64,000 nucleotides of DNA from Cycas panzhihuaensis. Taxonomy: Eukaryota; Cycadophyta. Within the stretch, counting starts at the first letter, position 1; each line of letters opens with the position of its first letter. The stretch spans positions 13,640,001 through 13,704,000 of the forward strand of contig CM041465.1 in the NCBI GenBank assembly GCA_023213395.1, written 5' to 3'. Of the stretch, positions 9,521 through 21,148 are shown piece after piece. The notes below the pieces were generated by a model. That model saw only the letters and a program-made list of their open reading frames with translations. It was not told the DNA's origin and made no database searches. The position numbers and the translations under genes are program-made.

Positions 9521-11016
9521 TGTTTCCCAGCTACTGGGAATAGGTATGGATAGGTTGACTCAGGTAAGTATAGGTAAGATTCTTCCTTTTCACCTTTATT
9601 ATTTCTTTGGAAAGGTAGATAGAAGCATTGCCTCATTTGATGATTGACTGCCACATTTGAGTGATCACTTCGTATCCATTGCTTGATCATGCTACTTGTC
9701 ATATTTTCAACCTATGATGACCTATGGGACCTACCTCTCTGTAAGGCAGGAATTCCCATGGTTCTCTATGACCCTCTGCACCACCTCCACATCACCTTAA
9801 GCCTCACTCAACTTATGTCATCCACTCACACCCTGACCTTGTCTCCCTTTCATAGCATTTTTGGGAATCCTAGCTCTTGATGTCTCATTTGGTTTAGCCC
9901 ACATGTCACCCAGACTGTCCCTAGCCACCTGGATAGGAGGGCTAGCTCCTCCTAGACCTATCACATCCCCATTTAGGGCTCCCAGAACCCTGGCCATTGC
10001 TATTTTAGCATCCTGGTCTTGCAGTACTATAAACTAAGTGGTACCATGAAGTTTACCATGGTACCACGAAGTTTACCACGGTGCGACTATTGTACTTTAT
10101 TTTTTTTATCTGGCATGGTAATTCTTACTTTTTTCAAGGAACTACCACATGGATAAGTTACCAACTCAGCCCTACCTGAACCCTAATTGCTCGATTAGGG
10201 TTAGGATGGGTATATATCCCAAAAAGTACCTTATTTCACATCTCTTAGCTCTTTAACAACACTTTCTACTGCTGAAATTCTGCTCTCTTCTTCCTCTCTT
10301 TCACAGGTACACCCACAATGTTGGTATTTTCTACTATTCTAGCCTAGGATTCACCTGTAGCAGCTCTGTCATATGGCAGGAAACTCTCCTCCAAATATTT
10401 TCAAGCGGGATCTCCACGTTTCTCCTTTAGTTTTGCCTAGCAAGTGTCTTCTACAGCTCCACCTTGGGAGGTACCCTTCAAACCTTGTAGGACCTTCCCT
10501 CTTCCACTATTTGTAGGGGTAGGTCTACCCCTAACATAGCCCAGTAGGTACCCCTTACCTTGTTTTTATGTTCCAGCACATATTTACTCCATTAGAGCTT
10601 GCTTAAAAGTATATTTTTCTTCCCTTTTTTGTCTTTTTACTATAAAAGGGATTGCTTTTTCTTGTGTTTGGCTTCAATACTTCAATCTTCCTCCCATTCT
10701 CTGCTAGTTTCTCTCAAGAAATCTATGGGAGAGGGTCCATAAGGACTGGGTGAAGGTAGTAAGGTGGGATCTGTCCTATTTAGACCTACTCACTAAGGGC
10801 AAACCCCTTCCCATCCTTTCTCTCTTGCGCTCGTGCTTTCCTTAAATAAACTAGGAGTTGGTGAGATCCAAGGCTGTGCTAGGTATTAGCATATGCATCC
10901 CTTACTGCACTAGTTCCAAGCCTGCACGCTCTCCCTTTGGGCCCTCTTTATGCCCCTATCATTATCCAGCACCCATTTGGACCTTTGGGAAGGCCTGTGT
11001 GGCAATTCGTTGCCCA
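9521..11016 (+). repeat. LTR shared by Tat-1 (3') and Tat-2 (5'), about 1.5 kb
   Basis: It begins TGTTTCCCAG after a polypurine tract and ends TTGCCCA directly before a primer-binding site. A TATA box (tatatat) lies at 10211-10217, about 690 bases in, and 10041-10080 holds two 20-bp direct repeats of GTACCATGAAGTTTACCATG with two differences. A strong splice donor, CAG|GTAAGTA, sits at 9561-9570 and is kept in Tat-2. The second LTR copy is 24506 to about 25985. Both edges are inferred from PPT and PBS; flanks cannot confirm them because the element is in a tandem array. Confidence 0.62.
10041..10080 (+). promoter_or_regulatory. two direct repeats of the GGTACC/CCATGG motif in U3
   Basis: Two 20-base units (10041-10060 and 10061-10080) differ at two bases. 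They lie about 130 bases before the TATA box. One unit is found in the Tat-2 LTR (25055-25080), and a diverged pair in the Tat-3 LTR on the other strand (60941-60999). Confidence 0.6.
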
Positions 11017-11036
11017 TAGCGACTCTGCTACTTAGG
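11017..11036 (+). promoter_or_regulatory. primer-binding site, tRNA-Arg type (Tat-2)
   Basis: The sequence tagcgactctgctacttagg follows the LTR end directly. It resembles the TGGCGACTCTGCTGGGG site of Ogre/Tat elements, which I recall as complementary to a tRNA-Arg 3' end. A similar site is on the - strand at 60421-60443 in Tat-3. Confidence 0.6.
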
Positions 11037-12300
11037 TATCTCTTCCACATCCTGCAACATCCATTCCCATGCTTGTTCGCTACTCATAAGCTGTCACATA
11101 ACCTTTATCCTTTTGCATTTTGAGGCTGCATGGAGATCCACTTGTGGAGGGTTTTTCCATCCTAAGGCTAGCTTTCCTTTCTTGCTTGGCATGCATGTTT
11201 TTCTTTTGAGGAGAGCATAATTGATTTTAGTAGTAGTTTCACTAATTTAAAATAAAAAATTTTAGCATTCATATTATATCTTTACCTATATAGTATCTAG
11301 CATCTTGGGAACCCCTTCTTGGAAGGGAAAACCCCTTTGTGGTTGCAAGTCTTCACCCTTCTTTCCTCTTCTATCTTTTCGCTTCTTTGTATGTTTTTAG
11401 CTTTCTTTTCTTTCCTGCTTCATTTTGTCCTTTACACGGGGAAGGTAAGGAAGCCCCTACTTGACTTCCACTCTAACTATGGTTACACATCAACTAAGGA
11501 TAGGAGGGCGTACGTTGTATGCAAGTGAGGTTCTCCGTTAATCATTACACTTCCCAGGTATGCATCATCTCTCTCTCCTTCTACTTCCTCCTTTTTTGTG
11601 CTCTTATTAGGTATCTATTGTATTTGTAGAATAAGTCACACAAAGATCAAAGAGGTAATAAACCAATCACTTAAATTTTCCTTGCATATGTGTGTTGCAT
11701 GCTTGTTTTCATAAGAAAGGGACATAATAGGGATTGCACCCCCTCCCTTTTTCTACCTAAACTAAAAGCACCCCTAGTTGCATTTCACTTAGTATGCATG
11801 CTTGAATGCACACAAAATGCTTATTTCCCTTTTTTTCTCTTTGTATTTTGTCATTGAAAAGGAAAAGAGAGAGAGGGAGGGTAGCTCTTAGTCACCCTTT
11901 TACCATTCCTTTCCTTGGTTAGATTAGCCTTAGGCTAATTAGCCTAAGGGAAGCCTATCTGCACTTATCTTAGGCCCTTTGCCTATTGTACCCTGTCTTA
12001 TGTTCCTTTGCCATAGGAACCCCTCCTTTGTGGGTCTCTCCTCCTCCCTTCACGCCATCCAAGGGTGGGAGGACCTTACCCTTTGAGACTATCTGAGATA
12101 CCCCTATGTGTATCTCACTTCTCGGAACTGAAAGCGAAAGCTACTTCGAGGAAGTTAGGCACTATTCACAGTTCCCAAACTCACACTCTGGTGCATATAT
12201 GCCCTATGTGGTGTTCTCTTCTGCTTATAGGATTCCATCCATACCCTAGCATTGGTTGTTGACCACCTCAACCCCTACTAAGCATAGTGACCATCCTGTA
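11037..12300 (+). other. untranslated leader of Tat-2
   Basis: No convincing coding region. Landmarks recur in the second leader at 25986-27545: cttgggaa..aaggg..aaacacc near 11310, a gaaggtaaggaagcc block at 11440, ccatccaagggtgggagg at 12056, and a gattcca block at the end. Similarity stops near 12305, where the sequence passes straight into the region before the antisense gene, without gag or pol. Confidence 0.6.
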
Positions 12301-12599
12301 GACGTGATTCCATAATCCTATAACACAAACCATATAGCCAACAATCAACTCAAAATCATCATGGTCTATAGCTACTTGTGCACCTATGCACCCACATACA
12401 TATGTATATACAAACATATGTACAAAAATAAGTACAACACAATACACCATCATATATCAAATGGGGTACTAATGGCCCTATATATATACATAAAAATCAT
12501 AATATGTCATATCATATAAGTGGTATGGTACATCATCTGCAGGAAGCCAAAATCCTTACTGGGAGGAGTACAATCATGTGGTAACATATGGTGACTCCC

Positions 12600-13836
12600 T
12601 GGAGGTTTGGTGCTTTCCTAAATTAAAACCTAGTACACCCTACTCTATGGTACTCCTCTGCTCATGGTGCATCATCTCCTAGTTAATGCGATCTTTCCTT
12701 AGGGGACCACATCCCTCCTAAGCTCCTCCTGCACCTTTGGGAGATCCCTGCCTCAGGCCCCTCATCCTAAGGCCTCCTTGAGGTCATCACCATCGTGTGA
12801 GTGTGAGTCTGGCTCTACGATGACCTCGATGCCATCTAGTCTACCAATTGATTGTATCATGCTTGGATACAATCTCTCTCGCCCTCTACTCACTAGAGCC
12901 TCTCCTCCATCTCTTGGAGTCACTCCTCTATCATAGCCACTTAGATGTGACTCTCCACATTGCCACCTACTCTTCCCTGAGCCTCCAGTAGTTGGACCTA
13001 ATCTCATAGGGCATCTCTCTCTATATGGGTCCCATCCAACTCTCCCTGTATCTGTCCCACTCTTGCCTGATGCTCTTGGGACTCTGCTACCCACACATCT
13101 CTAGCCTTGACTAACGTGAGAAATGTCATTGTATAAGTCCTTGCTGATCGTGGATTCCCTGCCACCTGGATGGGGTGTTGCCCCTCTGCATAGGCCCAGG
13201 GGAACATCTCCTAGACTACTACCTTGACCAACCTCTCCATCTCTGCTACTCCTGCAAAGTCGAACACACCATGTGCTAGTATATACATCCATACATATAT
13301 GCCAAACAAACCAAATCAAAACAAAGTATCTAGATACCTAGTGATAAAAGGATGATAGGAAAAAGTAGTGTCTCACCTCCTAGGACTGTCGGCTCCTCGA
13401 CTCAGATAACCACCTCCTCCTCGAGACCTCCCCCAACTGCTGGTACCTCCTCCTCCTCTGGTACCACCTCGCCAATGACCTAGCCTATCGGAGAATCGCC
13501 TCCACCCTCCTTGGCTATTGTTGTTACCACTTCTTGGGCTTTCTCGACTATCCTTATCCTCCTTACCAGTGTGTAGGGTGCCCTACCTCTCCCTATAGCT
13601 CCTAAAGGACCTACCTCTCCTCCTGCAGTCCCTGATGGACCTTCCTCACCACCTACCACTACTGATAGGCCTACCCTATCACCTCCACCATCACCATCAC
13701 CATCATCATATCATCTAGGACCACCTCTTACTCCTCCTACTCTACCTGCCTTATCATCATTGTCCCACCTCACCCCTCTATATGGGTCTTCCGTAGAGTT
13801 TGCCATGGTGAGGAGGTCTACTGATGTCACCTGTAC
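12600..13836 (-). pseudogene. antisense PMD gene of Tat-2, 3' part (end of exon 2, intron 2, exon 3)
   Basis: On the - strand exon 2 resumes after the Copia-A1 insertion with VDLLTMANS and PYRGVRWDNDDKAG, matching LDLLTMVNF and PYQAVRWDSDNEAG of Tat-1. A Gly/Asp/Glu-rich linker runs to the donor at 13377. Exon 3 starts at 13251 with GVAEMERLVKVVV and contains YAEGQHPIQVA, LVKARDVWVAESQ and a charged helix-like stretch with GELDGTHIERDAL, matching Tat-1. The match is at protein level across two introns, on the strand opposite to gag-pol. Several stops show the gene is dead. The exact 3' end is not defined. Confidence 0.7.
13252..13376 (-). other. intron 2 of antisense PMD gene (Tat-2)
   Basis: The donor on the - strand is GGAG|GTGAGACACT and the acceptor ACTTTGCAG|GAGTAGCAGAG; the length is 125 bases. 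Donor decamer and exon 3 start agree with the Tat-1 intron (6147-6253), while the intron interiors have drifted. Confidence 0.78.
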
Positions 13837-14134
13837 TGAAAAGGGTTAATGTCATAAGGTCATTACATTAGCTGATTATTTCAAAAAAGGGTCTCAAGTG
13901 AACTTTAAATTAGATCATTTAAGTGAAATACACTTTCATGTGTATTATGTGTAATTTCATTTCACCTAACTCTAATGCTCCCTCTCTCAATATAAAAGTA
14001 AAAGCTCAATGGAGGAGATTCATTCTTACCTCCCCATTTTATAAGATCTACTTTCTTTCTCTCAAGTCTCTCTTGCTCCCATATTTGCCTTTGTGTTTAG
14101 TGCATGGAGCTAAAGGATAGATCCACTTTTTTCA
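13837..14134 (+). repeat. Copia-A1 5' LTR (298 bp)
   Basis: It starts TGAAAAGGG and ends TTTTTTCA, followed by two bases and the primer site. It is the same length as the 3' LTR and as the Copia-A2 LTR at 32232-32529. The block tcaatataaaag near 14000 is a plausible TATA region. Confidence 0.95.
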
Positions 14135-14136
14135 TG

Positions 14137-14148
14137 TGGTATTAGATC
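14137..14148 (+). promoter_or_regulatory. Copia-A1 primer-binding site (tRNA-iMet type)
   Basis: The bases tggtattagatc match the plant initiator-Met primer site TGGTATCAGAGC with three changes, two bases after the LTR. Confidence 0.8.
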
Positions 14149-16162
14149 TTTCTTCCTTTATATTCCTGACTTATACTTGAAATGGATCCATCACTTCCTT
14201 CTCCCCCACAATCCATGTGGTGAAGGAGATTGTGAAAGTGAATTTAGAAATATTTTTAAGTTATTATGATAGCATATTTTGTATTGTTTACTTTTCCTTT
14301 CTATTTTTCAGGTTTAGAAGCATAATATAAGTAGTTGTAAGGCCCAAGGATTCCAATCCTTTGGTGGCCATTCATACTATCTCATTCTTCTTTTTTCTTT
14401 TTCCTTTTTGGTCCATTTAACAAGGGGAAATGTTGCCGAAATGTTTCCAGCATTTACAAGAATGATTGTAATGGGAGGTTTTACCCATTTTTTTAAAGAA
14501 TTTTGAGCCATTTAAAATATCCATTATTGTATTCTCTCAACTTTCCCATATCGGGATCCTGGTGATAAAAAAATGATGAAAATTTCATATGGTATTATGT
14601 GTTAATGAGATATTAACAAGCCAAAATTTCTGCAAAAATATAATTTGATTATTGAACTTCACAGGTCTGCAAAATCTTCTACAAATCTCCAATTAAAGTG
14701 ATTCTAATTGTTAAAGATGAGGATCTGAGTCTACTTTCCATCATAAAATTGGCACCTAATTTGGTTGTTGTATGAGGATGTTATTATTGTTTTAGTGAAC
14801 AACAGTTATTTTTAGTAAGAATTTTGGAAAAATATAATTTCCTAACTTTGCAGGGCTCCCAAAATCTTTCCAGAATTCATTTGGACCTAATTCTACTTCT
14901 TGAAGATGAAGCTTTGAGTCTAGTTTGTAGCACAAAAATTGGTACTCCATTTTGACATCGTGGGAGAAATTTATTGCTGATTTAGGGAAGACTACTTTCT
15001 TTTGTATTAACAAAAAAAAAAAGTGAAGAAAAATTCTTCCTTCTTTTTATAAGGCTTAAAAGCCCATTGTAAAAGTAAGAAAAAAAACCAGGATTAGAGC
15101 AATATCTAGTGCTCTCACTCACTTATTAGCATTGAATTTCATCACTTTAAAATCACTCAAAGTAAGCACTCTAAAGACACTTCAAGCAAGCACTCCAAGT
15201 AAGCATTCTATTTTCAGTTAAATGTACGTTTGATGCAATTCAATAATCTTTTCACTCTTCCTAAAAGGAGCACATCACGTACGCTATTTTCTTCCATCTT
15301 GTACCTATTCACATACTTGCCAAGGTTGAGATACCTTGGTTGGAAGAATGTCATGCCATAAAGGAGGTGTGGGTCTCAAGTTGGGACTAGACTAAACCGA
15401 AATATTGGTGAGGTTTGGTTAACCATACCATCATGCCTCAATCAGGGATCATCCTGATAACCAACTAGGAAAACTGAAACTTTAATATAAGATTAAAATA
15501 TACCCAATAAAATATCCATTATATCCATGGGTATGCATGTACCACTCTTTAAAGGAGGTATATAGCTACTCATTAGTGAACTAGGTGAGGATTGGGAGTA
15601 CTGGGCTCCGTCGTGACTTGGATTCCATCACCAAGCACAATTGTGGGTATCGTAGGTGAAGGCCAACTTAATTATACTAGAAGCTTAGGCATCCCTTCAA
15701 CAACCTCAAGTACATGTTGGACACAAGTTAGAGGTTATTGGGTTAATTACGCATCCTACATTTGAGTTTCAAGTTATGTAAACCCAATGATGTCAGCTTC
15801 TATATTAGCCTACAATCTTGTATATTGATCACTTACTTATTTGTAAAAAATGATCCATAGTGTAATCACAATTATAGTGCTTCTCATATTCCTACTGCGT
15901 CAAGTTAATATTTTCCACAAGTGTTAGTGGCCAATTTTTATCATAGTGCTTCTCATATTCCTACTACATTAGGTTAATATTTGTCACAAGCATTGGTGAC
16001 TTTTCTCTAAGTTGCTCCCTTCATCTTTAAGCAACCACTCTCACTTATTCTTCCTTCTACTACACTAATTCATTACATTTTCCATTTGTAAATAGTGATT
16101 AGTTATTTATTTCCATCACTTTTATAGTGCATTGTTTATTTCTTCCCTTCTAAAAAGACCCC
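14149..16162 (+). other. Copia-A1 untranslated leader (2 kb)
   Basis: No coding frame. It contains an imperfect tandem duplication of about 190 bp (about 14637-14815 and 14828-15010) and a shorter one of about 68 bp (15874-15941 and 15943-16006). Both duplications are also present in the antisense copy Copia-A2 (about 31380-31750 and 30380-30515), so they are original to the family. Confidence 0.75.
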
Positions 16163-17112
16163 ATGTCTTCACAGTTTAAGCAAAATGTGAACTGCATTCT
16201 AAAAAGGAAGGAAAATTGGGACATGTGGTTCACTGGTGTCAGAAATGCTACAAAGTATGAAGGTCTATGGAGAGATCACTTGCAACCTAAACCATCTATT
16301 GCAGTTACAACTACCACAACTACTTCAGGAGGAGGTGCTCCAACTGCTCCCACTAAAGCTATAACTAAATGCTAATGGGAACTTGATGATGATAAAGTGC
16401 AGGGGTACTACTTGTCATTGATTATTCCTTGCATAATCTCATTGATGAAGTTGTACATGATACAACATGGAAAGTTCTTGAAGTTCTTAAGAAGAAATTT
16501 GACACTAAATCAGACTTAGAATTCGTTCACTTAGTGTTAAAGATGAACAAATTAAAAATGCAGAAAAGACATGCAAGTGAGACAATCAATCTCCTTCATC
16601 CAATCAAGTAAGCCATTGATAAAGATTTTAAAACTCAATGCATTACATGGGCTTTCTTGATTCAGTCATGTCTCCATATCCCAAATTATAAAAATCTGTT
16701 GGGCAGTCTTCAATCTAGTGGCACTTTAAAGACCCTAAACTTTGAGGATCTTGCTGATAAGTTTATTGAATTTGATAAGACCTTTGATACCAACTTTTCC
16801 ACTACATCAGATCTAGTTGATGCTGCTTTTGAAGTGGAAGAAGATCTTTGTTATACCAAAAATCATGGTTAATACTCTTGTGGAGGTGGTAATTCACGTG
16901 GAAGAGGAAGAGGTAGATAATAAGGACAATGTTCTCTTAGTCAACAAGCTCCTCAACTCCAACAAAAATAGTCTTAAGGCCAAGGCCAAAATAATTAACC
17001 TGGATCTAGATCCAGTAATCAAAGATAATCCAACCAGCCCAATACTTAGACTGGAAATCAAATAATTTTATGCCAAAGGTGTAATGGAAAAGGACATTAT
17101 GCCAAAAATTGC
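16163..17112 (+). pseudogene. Copia-A1 gag with CCHC zinc knuckle
   Basis: ATG at 16163 opens MSSQFKQNVNCILKRKENW and DMWFTGVRNATKYEG, the start of a copia gag of the UBN2/DUF4219 kind. Frameshifts and stops occur from 16372 on, yet pieces of the capsid remain legible in turn (to 16611, then 16657-16872). A complete zinc knuckle, CQRCNGKGHYAKNC, is at 17071-17112 (CX2CX4HX4C). The same ATG context is present in Copia-A2 at 30218 on the - strand, which supports this start. Gag would form the cytoplasmic particle and bind RNA. Confidence 0.85.
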
Positions 17113-17289
17113 AGAATTGCCACCAACAAACTACCAAGTTATCAACAGTGCCATGGTACACATAATGTTGATAATACTTCTTTTAAAGATGCTTTTGGTG
17201 GAATGGAATTTGCTCATGCACACCTTCAAAGAATTAGGATGACTTCATCAAATATTGTTGATAGATCCACTAAGTATATTGAGGCTCAT

Positions 17290-17790
17290 TGTGGTTATGC
17301 TTATTCACTTTTTCCTTAACCACTTGGAGTTTCAAATAGTTCCACCTCAAATACTTCATTGTGGATCATGGATACTGGAGCAACACAAGACATGACTTGT
17401 CATCACCAGTTCTTTTAAGATTTTGACTCTGAAGTTCATGGTATTGTACACATGGTTGATAAATCATCTCAGCCAGTCAAAGGACTTGGAACTATTTACC
17501 TAAAACTCCCAAGCCTTCTAGATTTTACACTTGTTGATGTTTTATATATTCCTTCTCAGAAGTAGAATTTGCTCTCCCTGTCCACCCTTGTCTCTCATGG
17601 ATTTGATCTAAGTGTAAATGCAAATAATCAAACTCTCTATGTCATTCACCCTCCTTCAAATGCTATGGTTATGACCAAAATTCTTGGTGGCAAACTTTTT
17701 TGCCTAACTGGCTCACCATCCTCTAAAGCCAACTATGTTGATGATGACTTCACTTTTACCACAACCCTGACTCCTCAAAAGTTATCCTAA
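17290..17790 (+). pseudogene. Copia-A1 protease
   Basis: The catalytic motif WIMDTGATQDMTCH is intact with DTG at 17371-17379, followed by the hydrophobic VDVLYIP strand and NLLSLSTLVSHGFDL. A TAA at 17416 and a TAG near 17563 break the frame. It would process the gag-pol polyprotein; in copia elements it lies directly before integrase, as here. Confidence 0.87.
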
Positions 17791-18640
17791 GTGGCCCTTT
17801 GGCGTGCTTGTATGGGCCATATCAAAATTGATCATTTAAAGGAACTACAAGCCACTCTTCCTGGTTTGCCTAGTCTCTCCTGTAAGCCCTTTAAATGTGA
17901 AGCATGTATTATTGCCAAATCTCAAAGACAACCCTTTCCTCATAGTCACTGGAAATCTAGCCAACCTTTGCGTATTATACACTCATATATATACTGTCTT
18001 ATGCCCATCCCTTCTCTCAAACAGAAGTGGTACTATATTACTTTCATTGATGATTTTACCAAGAAAGTATAGGTTACTTTTCTTGCAAAGAAAGATGAAG
18101 CTTTTTCTTTGTTTCAAGCTTTTAAGGCCCGCATGGAAAATGAATTTGGATTCAAGATCAAAATACTCAGGACTGACAATGGTGGTGAGTGCACATCCAA
18201 TGATTTTGAATCGCACCTATGTCAACATGGAATCAAACACCATACCACTATTACAGGTACACCCCAGTAAAATTGAGTTGTTAAGTGCATGAACAGGACC
18301 ATCATGAATATGGCTTGTGCTATGCTAGTATGTAAGAATATCCCTATCTATCTTTGGGCTGAGGTTATCTGGACTGTTGTGTATTGCATCAACACTATTA
18401 GTCCCTCCAAGATCAGCCCCTCTCCACATGAAATGTGGTATGGACAAACTCCCTCTATCTCCCACTTTAGAATTTTTGGCTGTACTTATGATGCTCATAT
18501 TCTATAGGAACATAGAAATAAGCTCCAAGATAGAGCCATCAAAGGCATCTTTGTCGGATACCCTATGGACAAAAAGGGATACAAGGTTTTCATACCTTCA
18601 CAGCATAAAATCATCATCACTAGAGATGTTATCTTTGTAG
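17791..18640 (+). pseudogene. Copia-A1 integrase
   Basis: The GAG-pre-integrase zinc region reads MGHIKIDHL and CEACIIAK. In the core, ITFIDDFTKK and RTDNGGECTS keep the two Asp residues. The third catalytic residue is gone: the segment near 18280 reads VVKCMNRT where relatives have Glu at the Lys, and two stops lie just before it. The C-terminal part (FGCTYDAHI, GIFVGYPMDKKGYKVF) is well kept. The related Copia-A2 retains the Glu (VVECMNRT). Confidence 0.9.
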
Positions 18641-19189
18641 AGACTGAAGATCAATTGCTCAGACTTGACTCCAAGATGCCTTCATACCGATTTAATGATG
18701 CTATTGAATTTTATGTCCAGATTCTAAAATTTAAGGGGGGAGATGCTGAACAGTTGCTCAAAATCTTGGAATCTGGCAATAGATCCTTAGAGGATATAAT
18801 CTGTGATTCCCAGCTAATGTGTACACATCCAGCACCATTATTTATGAACAACCAAGTTAATAAAGGCAAAGCCATAGCAAAAGGATCATCTTCTCCAACA
18901 TCTGTGGCTGGCCCATCTTCTCTAGCATCGTTAACTTCCTCTATACCAAATATTTCACATGATCCTTTTTAGGATCAAACAAAGACCAAGAGTCTATGGA
19001 AATGAAACCCATTCCCAACTTGAGGTTTTCGTGAAGCCTACCAGCTACATAAGGACATACAACCAGATGAGGTAGGAAAAACTGGCACTAGAAGTGCCTA
19101 TAGAGCAAGGATGCATGAATCACTTTTTGTTGAGCTTGAACCAATAGAATTGCACCTTGCTCTTAATGAAGAGCCCCTAACATACTAAG

Positions 19190-20165
19190 AAGATGTAAAG
19201 CATATAGCTTAGAGAAATTCTATGAATAAAGAGTACCAATCTCTTATCAAGAATAGTGCATGGGAGCTTCTTGATCTACCACTTAGAAGAAAGGTAGTTC
19301 AAAATAAATGGGTGTTCAAAAACAAGTACAAATCAGATGGAACCCTAGAAAAACATAAGGCGAGGTTGGTAGCAAAAGGATTCACACAAAGGGAAGGCAT
19401 CAACTACATTGAAATCTTTGCTCCTATAACCAAGTGGCCTACAATCAGAACTCTTATAGACTTGGCTACTCAACACGGTTGGAAAATCCACCAACTCAAT
19501 GTTAAGACCGCATTTCTCGATGGGGACCTTAAAGAAGAAATTTACATGGCTCAGCCACAAGGACACGAGATTGTCAGTCAGGAGCATAAGGTTTGTAGGC
19601 TCAAAAAGTCCTTGTATGGCTTAAAGCAATCCCCTCATACTTAGTTTACCAAGTTGTCTGAAAGAATGAGGCAACTTAGATATGAGGTTTGTGACTATCA
19701 AGATATTGATGCAACATTATTCATCAAGCACCAAAATAATAAAGTCACTTACCTCTTAATCTTTGTGGATGACATGCTAATAATAGGAAATAGTGAACAG
19801 GTAATCAGCCAGCTAAAGAAGGGACTTGCTAAAACTTTTGAATTATTTGACCTCAGGTTGATGAAATATTACTTGGGAATTGGAGTAACTCAAAAGAATG
19901 GCAAAATATTTCTCTCCTAAGAAAAATATATCAATGATCTTCTGACAAAGCTTCAGTTAGAAGGTGCTCAACCAGTGGATACACCTATGGATCCTAATAT
20001 TAAACTCTGAGTTGATGGTGACATTAGGGAGGTAGATGCAACACTCTATAGGCAACTTGTAGGTAGTCTCATCTATACTACCAACACAAGGTCAGATATT
20101 GCACACTCTGTTGGCATTCTTAAAAGATTCATGATAAATCCTAAGAAGAATCATTGGCAAGCTAC
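19190..20165 (+). pseudogene. Copia-A1 reverse transcriptase
   Basis: One frame runs from 19222 to the end of RNase H with only point stops. Motifs: NKWVFKNKYKSDG, ARLVAKGFTQREGINY, FAPITKW, LNVKTAFLDGDLKEEIYM, KKSLYGLKQSP and the catalytic LIFVDDMLI near 19755, with both Asp residues present. TAG at 19642-19644 stands where Trp is usual, TAA at 19918 ends the second open stretch, and TGA at 20008 stands for an Arg or Gln codon. All fit single transitions. Confidence 0.93.
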
Positions 20166-20673
20166 AATATAAGTGTTGAGGTACCTAAAGATGACTAGCA
20201 AATATGGTCTGTTGTATGAACCTAATATGGAATTTAAACTTTATGTATACACAGACTTAGACTTTACCAGAGATAAAAACATAGGAAGATCTATGTCTGG
20301 GTATGCAACATTTCTTGGAACAACAGCAATATCATGGAGATCCAGAGGGCAAAAGATAGTTGCAGACTCAACTGCTAAAACTAAGTATATTACTATTTCT
20401 GAGACAAGCAAGGAGGTGATATGGCTTAGAAAATTATTGAATACATTAAATGACACCCAAATAAGTTCTACTAGCTTACATGTAGATAATCAATCTACAA
20501 TCTAGATGGCTAAAAATCCTATATTTCATGATCATACCAAACATATAAGTACGAAAGTCCACAGGATTATAGAACTAGTTCATGATGGAACAATTCAACT
20601 GGAGTACTACCCCACAGTAGATCAAGTGGATGATATCTTCACCAAACCACTGAAGAGGGTGAAGTTTGAATAG
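20166..20673 (+). pseudogene. Copia-A1 RNase H and pol end
   Basis: In the same frame as RT: VLRYLKMTSKYGLLY, YTDLDFTRDKNIGRSMSGY (Asp kept), IVADSTAKTKYITISETSKEV (Glu kept in SETSKE), LHVDNQSTI (Asp kept) and the closing DIFTKPLKRVKFE. Stops at 20170 and 20503 interrupt it. This is the normal copia pol C-terminus, so pol is full length apart from point changes. Confidence 0.92.
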
Positions 20674-21136
20674 TTCTGAAACCAACTCAGCATTAGGGCC
20701 TCCATCTCTGACTAATTGAAGGAGATGACAATAGGACCATCATACTCTGTCTCATTTATGAAAACCCCTTATGGGCATAGAAGGACAAGAGTATATCTTA
20801 GCTCTATTCTATTCGTGAAAACCCCTTGTGGGCGCGAAAGGATAAGGGTTGTATCATTTTGGAAAACCAGAACCTGTGAAAACCTAAAAGGGCATGGGAG
20901 ATGACCAAATGGTATATGGAGACTCAGTAGATTTTAGCTACAAAATTCATTGTACTGATTGGCTATCTGGCTTCATTTAAAGAGCCGCTTGATCCATGTT
21001 AGTAGATTAGAAAATTTGTGGGTTTTCTTCCCTATGAGGGTTTCCCACAAATGTGACATAGTAGTTTACTTTGTAAGAGGCTCAAATGAAGGCCTCATAG
21101 GATAGAATAAAATAGGATGAAATGACCTTCTACCAT

Positions 21137-21148
21137 TAAGGGGGAGAT
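21137..21148 (+). promoter_or_regulatory. Copia-A1 polypurine tract
   Basis: The run taagggggagat ends directly at the 3' LTR. It is the standard copia layout for plus-strand priming. Confidence 0.85.

Larger units (their letters stand above)
1..11016 (+). mobile_element. Tat-1: Ty3/gypsy retrotransposon of the Tat lineage, 5' end outside the window
   Basis: Domain order is gag tail, protease, RT, RNase H, integrase, antisense PMD gene, archaeal-type RNase H, polypurine tract and LTR. Integrase after RNase H makes it Ty3/gypsy. The RNase H tail (motif close to NLIGR, then LLQEFDLHI and KKGMVVVE) is typical of the Tat lineage, which includes Ogre, Grande and RIRE2-like elements. All pol domains carry stops or frameshifts, so the element is dead. 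The 5' LTR and most of gag lie left of the window. Its 3' LTR doubles as the 5' LTR of Tat-2. Confidence 0.85.

Noticed and set aside
9217-9702. A 161-codon - strand frame across the LTR edge
   Set aside because: No counterpart in Tat-2, and it runs against the aRNH and through the PPT and the start of the LTR.
7941-11016. A 3-kb LTR starting near 7941, which would put the aRNH inside the LTR
   Set aside because: A purine tract directly before TGTTTC at 9521, found in both copies, and a TATA box about 690 bases later favour the shorter LTR. It is not fully excluded.
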